From: JAZDCJ01 sp036311985 | GTDB lineage: Bacteria; Actinomycetota; Actinomycetes; Actinomycetales; Micrococcaceae | Strand: one strand, 5' to 3' | DNA: 59,600 nt | Assembly: GCF_036311985.1 (NCBI RefSeq) | Contig: NZ_JAZDCJ010000014.1 | Shown: positions 32,934 through 41,602 of the stretch, in pieces | How the letters are laid out: every line of letters starts with the position of its first letter | Numbering within the stretch: the first letter of the stretch is position 1 | The notes under the pieces: model-generated | Told to the model about the DNA's origin: nothing | The model's database searches: none | The model's input: only the letters and a program-made list of their open reading frames with translations | Made by a program: the position numbers and the translations under genes

Positions 32934-34025
32934 CTAGCCTCCGGCGCGGAAGGCGTCCATCTGCGCCAGACGGCGTTCCAGGCTGGCCTGGCGCTGCTGG
33001 TCGTTCCCGGAGGTGAGCTCGATGTGCCGGCGTCCGAAGCGCCACAGGAGGACGTCGTCCAGGAGCCGGTCCGGGCCGGGCGAGTAGCGGTGGTCCAGGG
33101 CCTGCCGCACCTTCGTGATGGCGTCCGCCTCGAGGAGGCTGGCCAGGTCCTTCGTCCGGACCAGGCCGTGTGCGCCGAGCAGCTCCAGCGCCCAGCCCCA
33201 GTCGTCGTCCGGCTTCCGGTCGACGTGCGGCAGCAGGGTGCGCCAGACCTCGCCGATCTTCTCCGGGGTGAGCTCCTGGGCGCCATCTCCGTCCTCGTCC
33301 CAGAACCCGGTCACGGCCCGGTAGCGCTCGTGCAGTTCGGAGAACGTCGTCTCGACGGCCTCCAGCATGGCGGCCGTCGCCGTGAACTGCCGGTCCAGGT
33401 AGGGGCTCCAGGCCCGCTGGTCCACGTTCTTGAAGCGGATGTCGTGTTCGATCTCGCTCCAGGCGTGGGCCAGGATGGTGCGGATCTGCACTTCGAAGGC
33501 GTAGTTGCCGTTGGCCTTGACCTGCCCGCCCAGGTCCTGCTGGAAGGCCCGGACGGCGGCGTTCTGCCGCGTCCTGAGGATGAGGTGGCGGCTCGAGTAG
33601 CCGTAGGTGCCGGATTCGACCGATCCGATGTCCTTCTCCCGATCGGAGCGGCAGTCGAACTCGCTCCGGCGGCGCTTGATGAGGTTCGCGGCCTCGCGGA
33701 CCTCGTGGGGAAGGCTCACGATGACGCGGACGCCGACCAGGTCGTGCAGCTCGCGCAGCGGCTGGGGGAACTCGAGGGCAGCCGAGCCGTCGGGGCCGGA
33801 GGCATCGAGCGTGCGTGAGGCCTTGTCCCGGAAGGACTCGACGGTCTTGGTCCGTGCCGTGATGAAGAGCGGTTGCACTTCCGCGTCCTCGAAGATCGCC
33901 TGGATCCTCGCCCGGACGTCGTCCGTGACGGACTCAAGGGCAGGCCGTAGGCGAGCGTACTCGGCCGCGCTCGCTGCCACGTCGGCACGCAGGCCGTCCT
34001 CGAGGTGCTCCCACACGCTACCCAT
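32934..34025 (-). CDS. Stand-alone RelA/SpoT-domain nucleotide pyrophosphokinase with C-terminal extension
   Basis: 363-residue protein. Residues ~30-230 form an intact (p)ppGpp synthetase domain: R58-x-K60 with S64 and K68, DLVGVRV at 95-101, Y143-S-S-R-H147 and FEVQIRTILAHAWSEIEHD at 177-195. There is no HD hydrolase, TGS or ACT domain, so it is a small-alarmone-synthetase-like protein. Residues ~240-363 are a charged, helical extension I do not recognise, ending in a QQRQASLERRLAQM helix. It may make (p)ppGpp or another pyrophosphorylated nucleotide, or act on tRNA like some toxSAS enzymes. ATG 34025 has GGAGG upstream. No antitoxin-like small gene is adjacent. Confidence 0.8.
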   Translation of the reverse strand: MGSVWEHLEDGLRADVAASAAEYARLRPALESVTDDVRARIQAIFEDAEVQPLFITARTKTVESFRDKASRTLDASGPDGSAALEFPQPLRELHDLVGVRVIVSLPHEVREAANLIKRRRSEFDCRSDREKDIGSVESGTYGYSSRHLILRTRQNAAVRAFQQDLGGQVKANGNYAFEVQIRTILAHAWSEIEHDIRFKNVDQRAWSPYLDRQFTATAAMLEAVETTFSELHERYRAVTGFWDEDGDGAQELTPEKIGEVWRTLLPHVDRKPDDDWGWALELLGAHGLVRTKDLASLLEADAITKVRQALDHRYSPGPDRLLDDVLLWRFGRRHIELTSGNDQQRQASLERRLAQMDAFRAGG

Positions 34026-34335
34026 CGCCGTCGTCCTCCCCTCCTGGCGGCGCGCCCGGCCGGCCGCCCGGCACTCCGCCGCCACCCTATCAAGCAGGGA
34101 CTCCCGGCCCGGCGAAACCTCGTGGGGTGGCCGGAATCACCCGGCCGGGTGAATGGCGGGTGAACCCGGGGTGACGTCGAGTTGCTATGGTGGTAGAAGC
34201 ACTTCGCCGGCCGCACCGGGCCACCGTTTTCCCGGTCGCGGAAGGCGGCTTCTCCCGGCCCTCGGGCCACCGCTCCCCATCGACGCCGCGGCTGCCCCGT
34301 GCCCGGCACCCCCACCCCAGGAGAACCACGCCCCG
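34026..34335. other. Divergent intergenic region with weak promoter-like sequences
   Basis: 310 bases between the RelA/SpoT-like gene (minus) and the glycosylase-like gene (plus). It holds GGTGAA-type repeats at about 34144-34162, a plus-strand TATGGT hexamer near 34185 and a minus-strand TAGGGT near 34085. No gene is supported here. Confidence 0.4.
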
Positions 34336-34971
34336 ATGACTGCACTCGCCGCCGAATCCACCCATTCCTCGCTCTGGGACCGCCGCTACGACGACCACAT
34401 CGCGCCCGTCAACCGGCTCCTGGACGATACGGCGGCCCTGCGGCCCGGAAGCACCGTCTCCTACGTCGATCCCATCCATGACGTCGATCAGGCGAAGATC
34501 ATCACCCTGTTCTCGTCCCGGGGAACCGCCGGGGCCGAGGGCTTCGTCACCCCCGGCGGCAGCGAGGCGGTCACGCGGCTCCTCGGCCTGCAGTGGAGCC
34601 TGGGCCTGCGCCCCGAGTCCGTCATGCCCTGGCGCGTCCAGCCGTGGGACTCCGACGAGGCGGAGCCGGGAAAGCCGACGCCCGCCGAGATCACGGCCGG
34701 CCTCAAGCCCCTGCTGCGCCTGCTCAAGGTGGTCCCCCGCGCCTCCGTCCTGATCGCCCACGGCACCGAGGCCCACCGGCTCTCCGAGCAGCTGTTGAAG
34801 ACCGAGAACCCCCTGCTCTGGCGGCGCGGCTTCAAGACCTACAAGGTCAAGCCCCTCGAAGGGCGCGCCTTCGCCGGCTCGGCGGAGCGCCAGCAGGCCC
34901 ACCTGGACCAGATGCAGGCGGCCTACGCCGACGCGATGGCCCGCACGGGGATCGCCCCGGCCCGCGCCTGA
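34336..34971 (+). CDS. Uracil-DNA glycosylase superfamily-like protein
   Basis: 211-residue protein. VDPIHDVDQAKIITLFSSRG, a PGGSEAVTRLLGLQ stretch, VMPWRVQPWD and ASVLIAHGTEAHRLSEQL follow the order of UDG-fold motifs, and I recall relatives of this kind labelled as glycosylases in Arthrobacter. The catalytic Asn and the usual HPSP motif are not obvious, so activity is doubtful. RRGFKTYKVKPLEGRAFAGS near the C-terminus is basic and well ordered. AGGAG lies 12 nt before ATG 34336. It is divergent from the alarmone-synthetase-like gene. Confidence 0.45.
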   Translation: MTALAAESTHSSLWDRRYDDHIAPVNRLLDDTAALRPGSTVSYVDPIHDVDQAKIITLFSSRGTAGAEGFVTPGGSEAVTRLLGLQWSLGLRPESVMPWRVQPWDSDEAEPGKPTPAEITAGLKPLLRLLKVVPRASVLIAHGTEAHRLSEQLLKTENPLLWRRGFKTYKVKPLEGRAFAGSAERQQAHLDQMQAAYADAMARTGIAPARA

Positions 34972-35008
34972 CCGTGCCGGCGGCTCCGAAGCGGCCGGGC
35001 CCCGGCGG

Positions 35009-35014
35009 TAGAAT
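35009..35014 (+). promoter_or_regulatory. Predicted -10 element of the DUF2079 gene
   Basis: TAGAAT, 7 nt before ATG 35022. Leaderless spacing, no Shine-Dalgarno sequence. Confidence 0.5.
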
Positions 35015-35021
35015 CGGGGCC

Positions 35022-36545
35022 ATGCCAGATCCCGCCGCCGCCTCCCCGGACGCCACGCCCGCGGGCGGCATCCCCCACGCCGGACACGGGGGCGGCGCGG
35101 CCACGCGCGCGCAGTGGATCCAGCTGGCCGCCGTCATGGCGGCCGCCGCGGCGCTGTACACGGCCCACTCGTTCCTGCGCTTCCGCAACTTCGAAGCCAA
35201 GGGCTACGACCTCGGGATCTTCGACCAGGCCGTGCGGCAGTACGCGCTCTTCAAGGCCCCGATCGTCCCGGTCAAGGGCGTCGACTTCAACCTCCTCGGC
35301 GACCACTTCCACCCGGTCATCGCGCTGTTCGCGCCGCTGTACTGGATCTGGCCGGATCCCCGGATGCTCAACCTGGGCATGATCGGCCTGCTGGTCTCGA
35401 CGGCGGTGCCCGTCTACCTCTTCGCGCGCCGCCACCTCGGGCACGTTGGCGGGCTCCTGACCGCCTCGGCGCTGCTGCTCTGGTGGCCGTTCCAGGCGAT
35501 CGTGAACTGGGACTTCCACGAGGTCGCGTTCGGCGTGCCGATCATGGCGTGGGTGATCTGGGCCTTCGACCGCGGCCGCTACCGCCTGGTCATGGGCCTT
35601 TCGGCCCTGCTCCTGCTGGTCCGCGAGGACATGGGCATCACGGTCGTGGCCGTCGGGATCGTCATGGCCTTCCACCGCCAGTGGCTCAAGGCCGTCCTGC
35701 TCGCCGCCATGGGTCTCGCCGGCTATTGGGTCACCACGAGCCTCCTGATCCCCGCCCTCGCGCCGCCGGACGCCATGTCCTATTGGCAGTACACGGCCCT
35801 CGGCGCCACGGCCGGCGCGGCGCTGCTCTTCATCGCCGCGCACCCGCTGCAGACCCTCGCGCTCCTGTTCGACCACGAACTCAAGGTGCTGCTCTGGATC
35901 ATGAGCTTCGTGCCCCTCGCCCTGTTGCCGTTCTTCTCGCCCTACGTCATCCTGGGCGCGCCGATCCTGCTCAGCCGCCTGTTCAACGACCGGCTCAACA
36001 CCTGGGCGCCCGTCTACCAGTACGACGCGATCCTCGCGCCGGTCTTCCTCCTGGCGGCCGTCCACGTCCTCGCGAAGGTCATCCGACGGACGGGTTGGGC
36101 GCGCCTCGCCGTCGGCGCCCCGGCCTTCCTCCTCGGACTCGCGGTGGTCTGCACGCTCTTCATCCACGCCGTCTTCCCGTTCGGCCGGACGCTCACGGGC
36201 GCGAACTGGTCCATGCCGGAGATCGCCCAGGCGCAGGAGCGGGCGGTCGCGCTGATCCCGAACGGGGTCTGCGTCGAGGCCGCCGACACGGCCGTCCCCC
36301 ACCTCGTCGACCGAAGCTACGTGGGCCTGCACGGGGACATCGGGGACGAGCTGTCGAGCTGGATGATCATCGATGCGAACGTCGAGGAGCTCGGCGGATG
36401 GGATCCCCTCTCCCCCGACGAGGCCCTCGAGCGCGCCGAGCGCCTGGGCTTCGTCCCCGTCACCGAGGACGACCACGGCATCTGGGTCCTGCACCGCGAC
36501 ATCCCGGTCTCGCCCGTCTGCGCGGACTACCTTCCCTACGACTGA
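35022..36545 (+). CDS. DUF2079 polytopic membrane protein
   Basis: 507-residue membrane protein with about ten to twelve transmembrane segments between residues 30 and 400 and a C-terminal extracytoplasmic domain of ~110 residues. KGYDLGIFDQAVRQYA and NLLGDHFHPVIALFAPLYW, shortly after the first membrane segment, are the DUF2079 signature. The fold is thought to be related to GT-C glycosyltransferases; the D and H residues of those loops could be catalytic, but this is inference. It faces three glycosyltransferase-like genes on the opposite strand, which suggests a role in envelope polysaccharide. Confidence 0.8.
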   Translation: MPDPAAASPDATPAGGIPHAGHGGGAATRAQWIQLAAVMAAAAALYTAHSFLRFRNFEAKGYDLGIFDQAVRQYALFKAPIVPVKGVDFNLLGDHFHPVIALFAPLYWIWPDPRMLNLGMIGLLVSTAVPVYLFARRHLGHVGGLLTASALLLWWPFQAIVNWDFHEVAFGVPIMAWVIWAFDRGRYRLVMGLSALLLLVREDMGITVVAVGIVMAFHRQWLKAVLLAAMGLAGYWVTTSLLIPALAPPDAMSYWQYTALGATAGAALLFIAAHPLQTLALLFDHELKVLLWIMSFVPLALLPFFSPYVILGAPILLSRLFNDRLNTWAPVYQYDAILAPVFLLAAVHVLAKVIRRTGWARLAVGAPAFLLGLAVVCTLFIHAVFPFGRTLTGANWSMPEIAQAQERAVALIPNGVCVEAADTAVPHLVDRSYVGLHGDIGDELSSWMIIDANVEELGGWDPLSPDEALERAERLGFVPVTEDDHGIWVLHRDIPVSPVCADYLPYD

Positions 36546-36642
36546 GCGTCCCTGCCCCGCGGTACGACGCCGGTGCCGCGCCAACGCGCGCCCCGCACCG
36601 CCGTCGTCCTCCAGGGGACGGCGCGGGACGGGGCCCGCTCCC

Positions 36643-37965
36643 CTACCGGGCTTGGGCGGCCGGCAGCGTGAACGCGTCGGGCCGGTGCTCGAGGCGCCCG
36701 GCGAGGGGGTCGTCGCTGCCGTCGGCGCGGACCACGTCCCGGGCCGGATGCCGGATGTCGCCCACGACCTTGACGCAGAGGTAGACGACCATCGCCATGT
36801 GCGCGGCGATCCCGGCCCCGTACAGGATCTCGATGAGCGGCGAGCCGGCGCCCACTTCCCCGCCGCTGACGATCTTGGCGCTCATGAGCCACACCGCCGC
36901 CCAGTGGAACACCTCGATGGCCTGCCAGAGAAGGAACTCCCGCCACTTGGGCCGGGCGAGCACGTAGAGCGGGATGAGCCACATGACGAACTGCGGCGAG
37001 TAGACCTTGTTGAGCAGCACGAACGCGGCCACGATCAGGAACGCGAGCTGCGCCATGCGCGGACGCCGGGCGGCGCTCAGGCCGAGGTAGGCGATCCCGG
37101 CGCAGGCAAGGGCGAACAGGCCGTTGGAGACGAGCGAGAAGTCCTTCCCGTCGAGCCCCGTCCAGGTGAAGGCGAGCCACATCGAGGAGAAGCTGACCTC
37201 GCGCTCCGAGGAGAAGGTGTAGAAGCGCGACCACTCCTCGTAGGCCGTCAGCATAAATGGCACGTTCACGACGAGCCACGCCGCGACCGCCGCACCGGTC
37301 GCGGACCAGAAGTCGCGCATCCGCCCGGCACGCCAGCACAGGACCAGGACGGCCCCGAGCAGGAACAGGGGGTACAGCTTCGCGGCGGTTCCCAGCCCGA
37401 TCAGGATTCCGGCCACGACGGGCCGCTCCCGCGCCCAGGCGAGCATGGCCAGGGTCGCGAACATGACGGCCCAGAGGTCCCAGTTCAGCGTGCTGGTCAG
37501 GATGATGCCGGGTGCGAGCGCCACCATGAGTGCGTCGCGGCTGCGGTTGCGGGCAGCGTAGGCCACCGCGACGACGACGACGGCCCAGCAGCCGAAGGAG
37601 AGCAGGGCGTTGAGGTCGAAGTAGGCCAGCTGGCGGACCGCCGTGTCCCCGGTCCCCGGGATCATGAACGCCGTGACACCGGCGACGACGGCCAGGAGCG
37701 CCGGATACTCCATGGCCTGCTCGGCCGGAAGCCCCGTGTAGAACGGGAAGAGGCGGTCCGCGAGGCCGCGGGTCCCGAAGAGCTGTGCGAAGTCGGAGTA
37801 GCAGAAGTGCAGGTGCTGCTCGGCGCCGTTCCAGCCGTTGACGCGGCACCACTGCTTCGAGAGCATCGCGAGCACCGCGCCCACTGCGGTGGCGGCCAGG
37901 AGGAGCCACACGACAGTGCGCGTGGCCCGCCGGGCCTCGAGGAGGGTCTTCACGGGTCCGGTCAC
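36643..37965 (-). CDS. Glycosyltransferase family 87-like polytopic mannosyltransferase
   Basis: 440-residue membrane protein with about nine to eleven transmembrane segments. YSDFAQLFGTRGL in the first outer loop, NWDLWAVMFATLAM and GTAAKLYPLFLL are typical of GT87 (DUF2029) enzymes that use polyprenyl-phosphate-mannose. The final ~25 residues are cytoplasmic. GTG 37965 overlaps the TGA of the upstream mannosyltransferase in a GTGA junction, so three genes form one coupled operon. A mannan-type product is inferred from family and context. Confidence 0.8.
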   Translation of the reverse strand: MTGPVKTLLEARRATRTVVWLLLAATAVGAVLAMLSKQWCRVNGWNGAEQHLHFCYSDFAQLFGTRGLADRLFPFYTGLPAEQAMEYPALLAVVAGVTAFMIPGTGDTAVRQLAYFDLNALLSFGCWAVVVVAVAYAARNRSRDALMVALAPGIILTSTLNWDLWAVMFATLAMLAWARERPVVAGILIGLGTAAKLYPLFLLGAVLVLCWRAGRMRDFWSATGAAVAAWLVVNVPFMLTAYEEWSRFYTFSSEREVSFSSMWLAFTWTGLDGKDFSLVSNGLFALACAGIAYLGLSAARRPRMAQLAFLIVAAFVLLNKVYSPQFVMWLIPLYVLARPKWREFLLWQAIEVFHWAAVWLMSAKIVSGGEVGAGSPLIEILYGAGIAAHMAMVVYLCVKVVGDIRHPARDVVRADGSDDPLAGRLEHRPDAFTLPAAQAR

Positions 37966-39563
37966 GGTGTCTGGGGGCCTTTCTCGAGCGTGCGGCGGTC
38001 GGGGGTGCGGCGGGTGAACAGCTGGGCTGTCTTCGGGTCGACGAAGACGAGGTAGGCCAGGTAGAGCAGGCCGACTGCGGCGGCGATCCCGCGGACGAGG
38101 GCGATGTTGATCCACTGGGCGACGCTGACCTGGTCCACAACGCCGGCGAGGACGAGGACCATGGACAGCAGGTACCAGAACCGCACCCAGCCTCCCGTGT
38201 GGACCTTGACGGCGGCGAAGAGCGGGACGAGCCAGAGGAAGTACCACGGCTGGATGATCGGCGCGAGGACGACGGCCGCCGTCAGGGCGTAGGCGCAGCC
38301 CAGGACGGGCTCCATGGCGGGGCGGCGCAGCGCGAGGAAGGCCGTGAGGCCGAGCGCGGCGAGCTTGAAGACCGTGAAGACGAGGTCCGCCACGGTGGAC
38401 AGATCGGCCCCGGCGAGGCTCGCGAGCCAGCCGATCCCGAGGCCGAGCAGCCCCACCGGGGCATACGGGAAGGCGGCGGAACCGGCCCCGGCCATGGCGG
38501 GGATCCAGCCGAACCAGAGTCCCGAGACCCAGCCGAAGAGCGTCAGCGCGGCGGCCACCACCGCCCCCGTGTAGAGCCAGGCCCGGACACGGGCCGGCCA
38601 GCCGGCTCCACGGCCCGCGAGGGCCAGGCCGATGAAGGGCAGGGCGAGGACGGCGATCGGCTTGATGCCGATCGCGACCGAGACCGCGAGGAGGGCCGCG
38701 AGCGGGCGGCCGCGCCGGGCGAGCAGGAAGGACAGCAGGATGCCGCCGAGCATGAGCGCGTCGTTGTGCACGCCCGCGATCATGTTGAGCAGGAACAGCG
38801 GGTTCGCGAGGCTGATCCACACCGCCCACGCCGGATCCGATCCGTGCGCCGAGGCGAGCCGGGGCAGCACGTACAGGCACAGCAGCACTCCGGCCGCGGC
38901 GAGGACCCTGAAGAGGATCACGCCCGCTTCCGGGACCGCGTTGGTCACGAAGTAGATGGCCTGGGAGGCCATCAGGAACAGCGGCCCGTACGGCGAGGCC
39001 GACTCCGCCCACAGGCTGTCTGAACCCTGCGCGAACCAGCCGGGCAGCTGGGAGATCCAGTTCTCATAGGGGCTCAGCCCCGAATGCAGGAGCCGCCCCT
39101 GCCCGAAGTACGAGTAGACGTCCCGGCTGAAGATGGGGAAGGTCAGCATGAGCGGCGCCGACCACAGCAGCACGGCATTGCGGACCGCCCTGCCCTGCGT
39201 TCCGGCGTCGTCCCCTCCGCGCTGCCCGAGCCGCAGCCAGGCGCGGCACAGGACCATGGATCCGAGGGCCAGCAGGACCGTGCAGGCGATGACCCCGGGG
39301 GCCTCCACCCGCAGGGGGTGCAGGAAGGTCGTGCGCGCGAAGACCGATTGCTGGGTGCTCGCCAGCCAGCCGACCCCCCAGGAGCCGACGAGGATCATAA
39401 GCGAGGCCACGAAGCCCTGGGCCAGTGCGACGGCGGTGCTCTCCTCGTCACCGCCAGCGAGGCGTCCGACGAGGGGCGTCCGGGCGACGCGTCCGCGCAG
39501 CCGATGCAGGAGCTCCGTCAGGACCGGTATCGCCGGCCCGCGGACGCCGGAACCAGAAGGCAC
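37962..39563 (-). CDS. MptA/B-like alpha-(1->6)-mannosyltransferase, paralogue 1
   Basis: 533-residue GT-C membrane protein with about thirteen transmembrane segments. FSRDVYSYFGQGRLLHSGLSP near the middle of the first third is the catalytic-loop signature of polyprenol-phosphomannose-dependent mannosyltransferases, and PYGPLFL and QPWYFLWLVPL follow. GTG 39563 is chosen because it shares one base with the TAG of the upstream paralogue (TAGTG); ATG 39590 is an in-frame alternative. MptA/B enzymes build the lipomannan backbone in mycobacteria and corynebacteria; Micrococcus also makes lipomannan. Confidence 0.85.
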   Translation of the reverse strand: MPSGSGVRGPAIPVLTELLHRLRGRVARTPLVGRLAGGDEESTAVALAQGFVASLMILVGSWGVGWLASTQQSVFARTTFLHPLRVEAPGVIACTVLLALGSMVLCRAWLRLGQRGGDDAGTQGRAVRNAVLLWSAPLMLTFPIFSRDVYSYFGQGRLLHSGLSPYENWISQLPGWFAQGSDSLWAESASPYGPLFLMASQAIYFVTNAVPEAGVILFRVLAAAGVLLCLYVLPRLASAHGSDPAWAVWISLANPLFLLNMIAGVHNDALMLGGILLSFLLARRGRPLAALLAVSVAIGIKPIAVLALPFIGLALAGRGAGWPARVRAWLYTGAVVAAALTLFGWVSGLWFGWIPAMAGAGSAAFPYAPVGLLGLGIGWLASLAGADLSTVADLVFTVFKLAALGLTAFLALRRPAMEPVLGCAYALTAAVVLAPIIQPWYFLWLVPLFAAVKVHTGGWVRFWYLLSMVLVLAGVVDQVSVAQWINIALVRGIAAAVGLLYLAYLVFVDPKTAQLFTRRTPDRRTLEKGPQTP

Positions 39564-41128
39564 TAGGCGGCCTTCCACGGGAGCCGCCACGCGGCCCGGT
39601 CGATCCGGAAGAGCTCCTTGGTCCGCGGGTCCAGGAACGCCAGATAGGCCATGGCGGCCCAGGAGATGCCGGTCGAGAGGTGCTTGACCCAGGGATCCAG
39701 GTGACTCAGGAACTGCCAGATGAACAACTGGTCGGCCGCGCCGAAGGCGATGAAGAACGCGACGGTGAAGTAGACCCAGATGAGCTGCCAGTCATCGCGG
39801 ATGCCGGTGACGGCGAAGAACGGCAACAGCCACAAGAGGTACCAGGGCTGGATGATGGGCGAGAGCACCACGAGGGCCGTGAAGGCGAGCGCGAGCCGCT
39901 GGACCAGGTGGCTGTCCTTGCCACGGAACATCAGCAGCAGCACGACGGCGACGGAGGCGATGCGGCCCACGGTCTTCAGGACCGGCAGCACCCAGGCCGT
40001 CTCGAGTCCCAGGGCGCCGAAGGCCGCCTGGAAGAAGGTCGTCAGCATGCCGAGCGGTGCGAAGAACACGCTGCCCGTGCCCGTGGAGAGCATGACGGAG
40101 AGCCAGCCGAAGCCGTAGCCGTTGACCACGCCGATGAGTGCCATGATGCCGAGGGACAGCCCGGCCGTATACCCCCAGTACAGAAAGCGGCGCGGCCAGG
40201 AGGCCCCCGCTCCGGCCCACAGGAGGCCGATGAACGGCAGCAGGACCATGGTGATCGGCTTGATGCCTGTCGACGCCGTCACGAGGACGACGGCGGTGAT
40301 GCCGCGGCCCGTCGCCGCGTAGTACGTTCCGGCGACGGCGAGGCCCACCATGAGCGCGTCGTTGTGGGCGCTGGCCACGAAGGAGATGAGGAAAAGCGGG
40401 TTCGCCACCGTGATCCACAGTGCCTTGGCCCCTGCTACGCCGTGCAGCTCCGCGAGCCGGGGGACGTAGACGATGCACAGGACGACGCCGGCGAAGGCGA
40501 CCAGGCGGAACAGGAGGACGGAGAGGTCGGGCGAGGCATTGACGAGCTGGTGGACGGCGTGCTCGATGCTCAGAAAGAGGGGTCCGTACGGGGTCTCGGC
40601 CTCGGCCCACGTGACGTCGGTGCCCAGCTGGAACCAGTTCGAGAGGGTCGAGATCCCGTCCTGGTAGGGGTCCTGTCCCGCGGCGACGAGCCGGCCCTGG
40701 CCGATATAGGCGAAGACGTCGCGGCTGAAGATCGGCAGGCAGAACAGCAGCGGTACGGACCAGAGGTAGCTCGCGGCACGGACGGTGGCGAGCGATCCCT
40801 CCGGCCACCCCGACAGGACTTGACCGAGCCTGAGCCAGGCCCGGAAGAGGACCCAGCAGCCCAGCGTGAGCACGATCGTGGACAGGACCACGCCCCAGGT
40901 CTCGGTCCGCACGGCGATCAGCAGGGCGTTGCGGTTGAGCGGCGAGACCATGGCGAGCCACCCGACCCCGAAGGAGCCGAGGAGCACCAGGAAGGACCCG
41001 GCGAATCCGGACGCGAGCGTCCTGGCCGCTGACCCGACCGGCCGGGTGGTCTGCGCACCGGTCGATGCCACGTTCATTCCCTCAGGACCCATTCCCTCTT
41101 CCGCGCCAGGCGGCGCCGCCGCGGCCAT
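39563..41128 (-). CDS. MptA/B-like alpha-(1->6)-mannosyltransferase, paralogue 2
   Basis: 521-residue GT-C membrane protein, paralogous to the gene just downstream. FSRDVFAYIGQGRLVAAGQDP, TPYGPLFLSIEHAVH and QPWYLLWLLPFF align position for position with that neighbour, so a tandem duplication is evident, though old. About thirteen transmembrane segments are predicted. The first ~35 residues are disordered; starts at 41092 or 41077 are equally possible because no site has a clear Shine-Dalgarno sequence. It is the first gene of a three-gene glycosyltransferase operon. Confidence 0.85.
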   Translation of the reverse strand: MAAAAPPGAEEGMGPEGMNVASTGAQTTRPVGSAARTLASGFAGSFLVLLGSFGVGWLAMVSPLNRNALLIAVRTETWGVVLSTIVLTLGCWVLFRAWLRLGQVLSGWPEGSLATVRAASYLWSVPLLFCLPIFSRDVFAYIGQGRLVAAGQDPYQDGISTLSNWFQLGTDVTWAEAETPYGPLFLSIEHAVHQLVNASPDLSVLLFRLVAFAGVVLCIVYVPRLAELHGVAGAKALWITVANPLFLISFVASAHNDALMVGLAVAGTYYAATGRGITAVVLVTASTGIKPITMVLLPFIGLLWAGAGASWPRRFLYWGYTAGLSLGIMALIGVVNGYGFGWLSVMLSTGTGSVFFAPLGMLTTFFQAAFGALGLETAWVLPVLKTVGRIASVAVVLLLMFRGKDSHLVQRLALAFTALVVLSPIIQPWYLLWLLPFFAVTGIRDDWQLIWVYFTVAFFIAFGAADQLFIWQFLSHLDPWVKHLSTGISWAAMAYLAFLDPRTKELFRIDRAAWRLPWKAA

Positions 41129-41306
41129 CGCCGCACGAACCTGAAAAAAACCTCACCCGATCCTAGCATCCGGCCCGCTACCGACCCCCGGGAACACCGT
41201 GCCCGGCGCGGCAGGGCGCGGCACGGCGCGGGATGCCCGCCGCTGCCCCGCCCAGCCCCTAGGCTTGAGGGCGGACCATGATCCGGGACGACGACAAGGG
41301 GGTGCC

Positions 41307-41519
41307 GTGGGCCGGCATGCATCGACGGGGCCCGCGGGCCGCGGTAGCGGGGGACGGCCCCTCGGACTCCTCGGCTGGGGGCTCTTCAGCGCGGTCCTGC
41401 TCGGCGTCTGCGGGCCGATGCTCGGCCTCGGAGCCGTCGCCGCCGTCGCGCTCGCCGCGACGATGGCCGTGGTGTTCGCCCTCTTGTGGCTCCTGGCCCC
41501 AGACGACGCGGCTCCCTGA
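41307..41519 (+). CDS. Small membrane protein, hypothetical
   Basis: 70-residue frame from GTG 41307 with an AAGGGGG ribosome binding site 4-5 nt before it. After a 20-residue Gly/Arg-rich start come two hydrophobic segments (LLGWGLFSAVLLGVCG and AAVALAATMAVVFALLWLL) and a short acidic end. A TAGGCT hexamer at 41260-41265 could be its -10 element. No family is recognised. It precedes orn by about 80 nt. The composition supports a real membrane protein but the call rests on hydropathy alone. Confidence 0.45.
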   Translation: MGRHASTGPAGRGSGGRPLGLLGWGLFSAVLLGVCGPMLGLGAVAAVALAATMAVVFALLWLLAPDDAAP

Positions 41520-41590
41520 TCCGCCGCGGCCCGGACGCGTCCCGCGCCGCCGTCGAGCCGTCGCCCCGGCCGATCCCGCCCGTCCTCGGG

Positions 41591-41596
41591 TAGATT
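41591..41596 (+). promoter_or_regulatory. Predicted -10 element of orn
   Basis: TAGATT, 6 nt before GTG 41603. The spacing indicates a leaderless mRNA starting on the GTG. Confidence 0.55.
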
Positions 41597-41602
41597 GGGC
41601 GC

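Noticed and set aside
36600..36622. Hairpin between the DUF2079 and GT87-like genes
   Set aside because: Only six base pairs and no tail; too weak to call a terminator.
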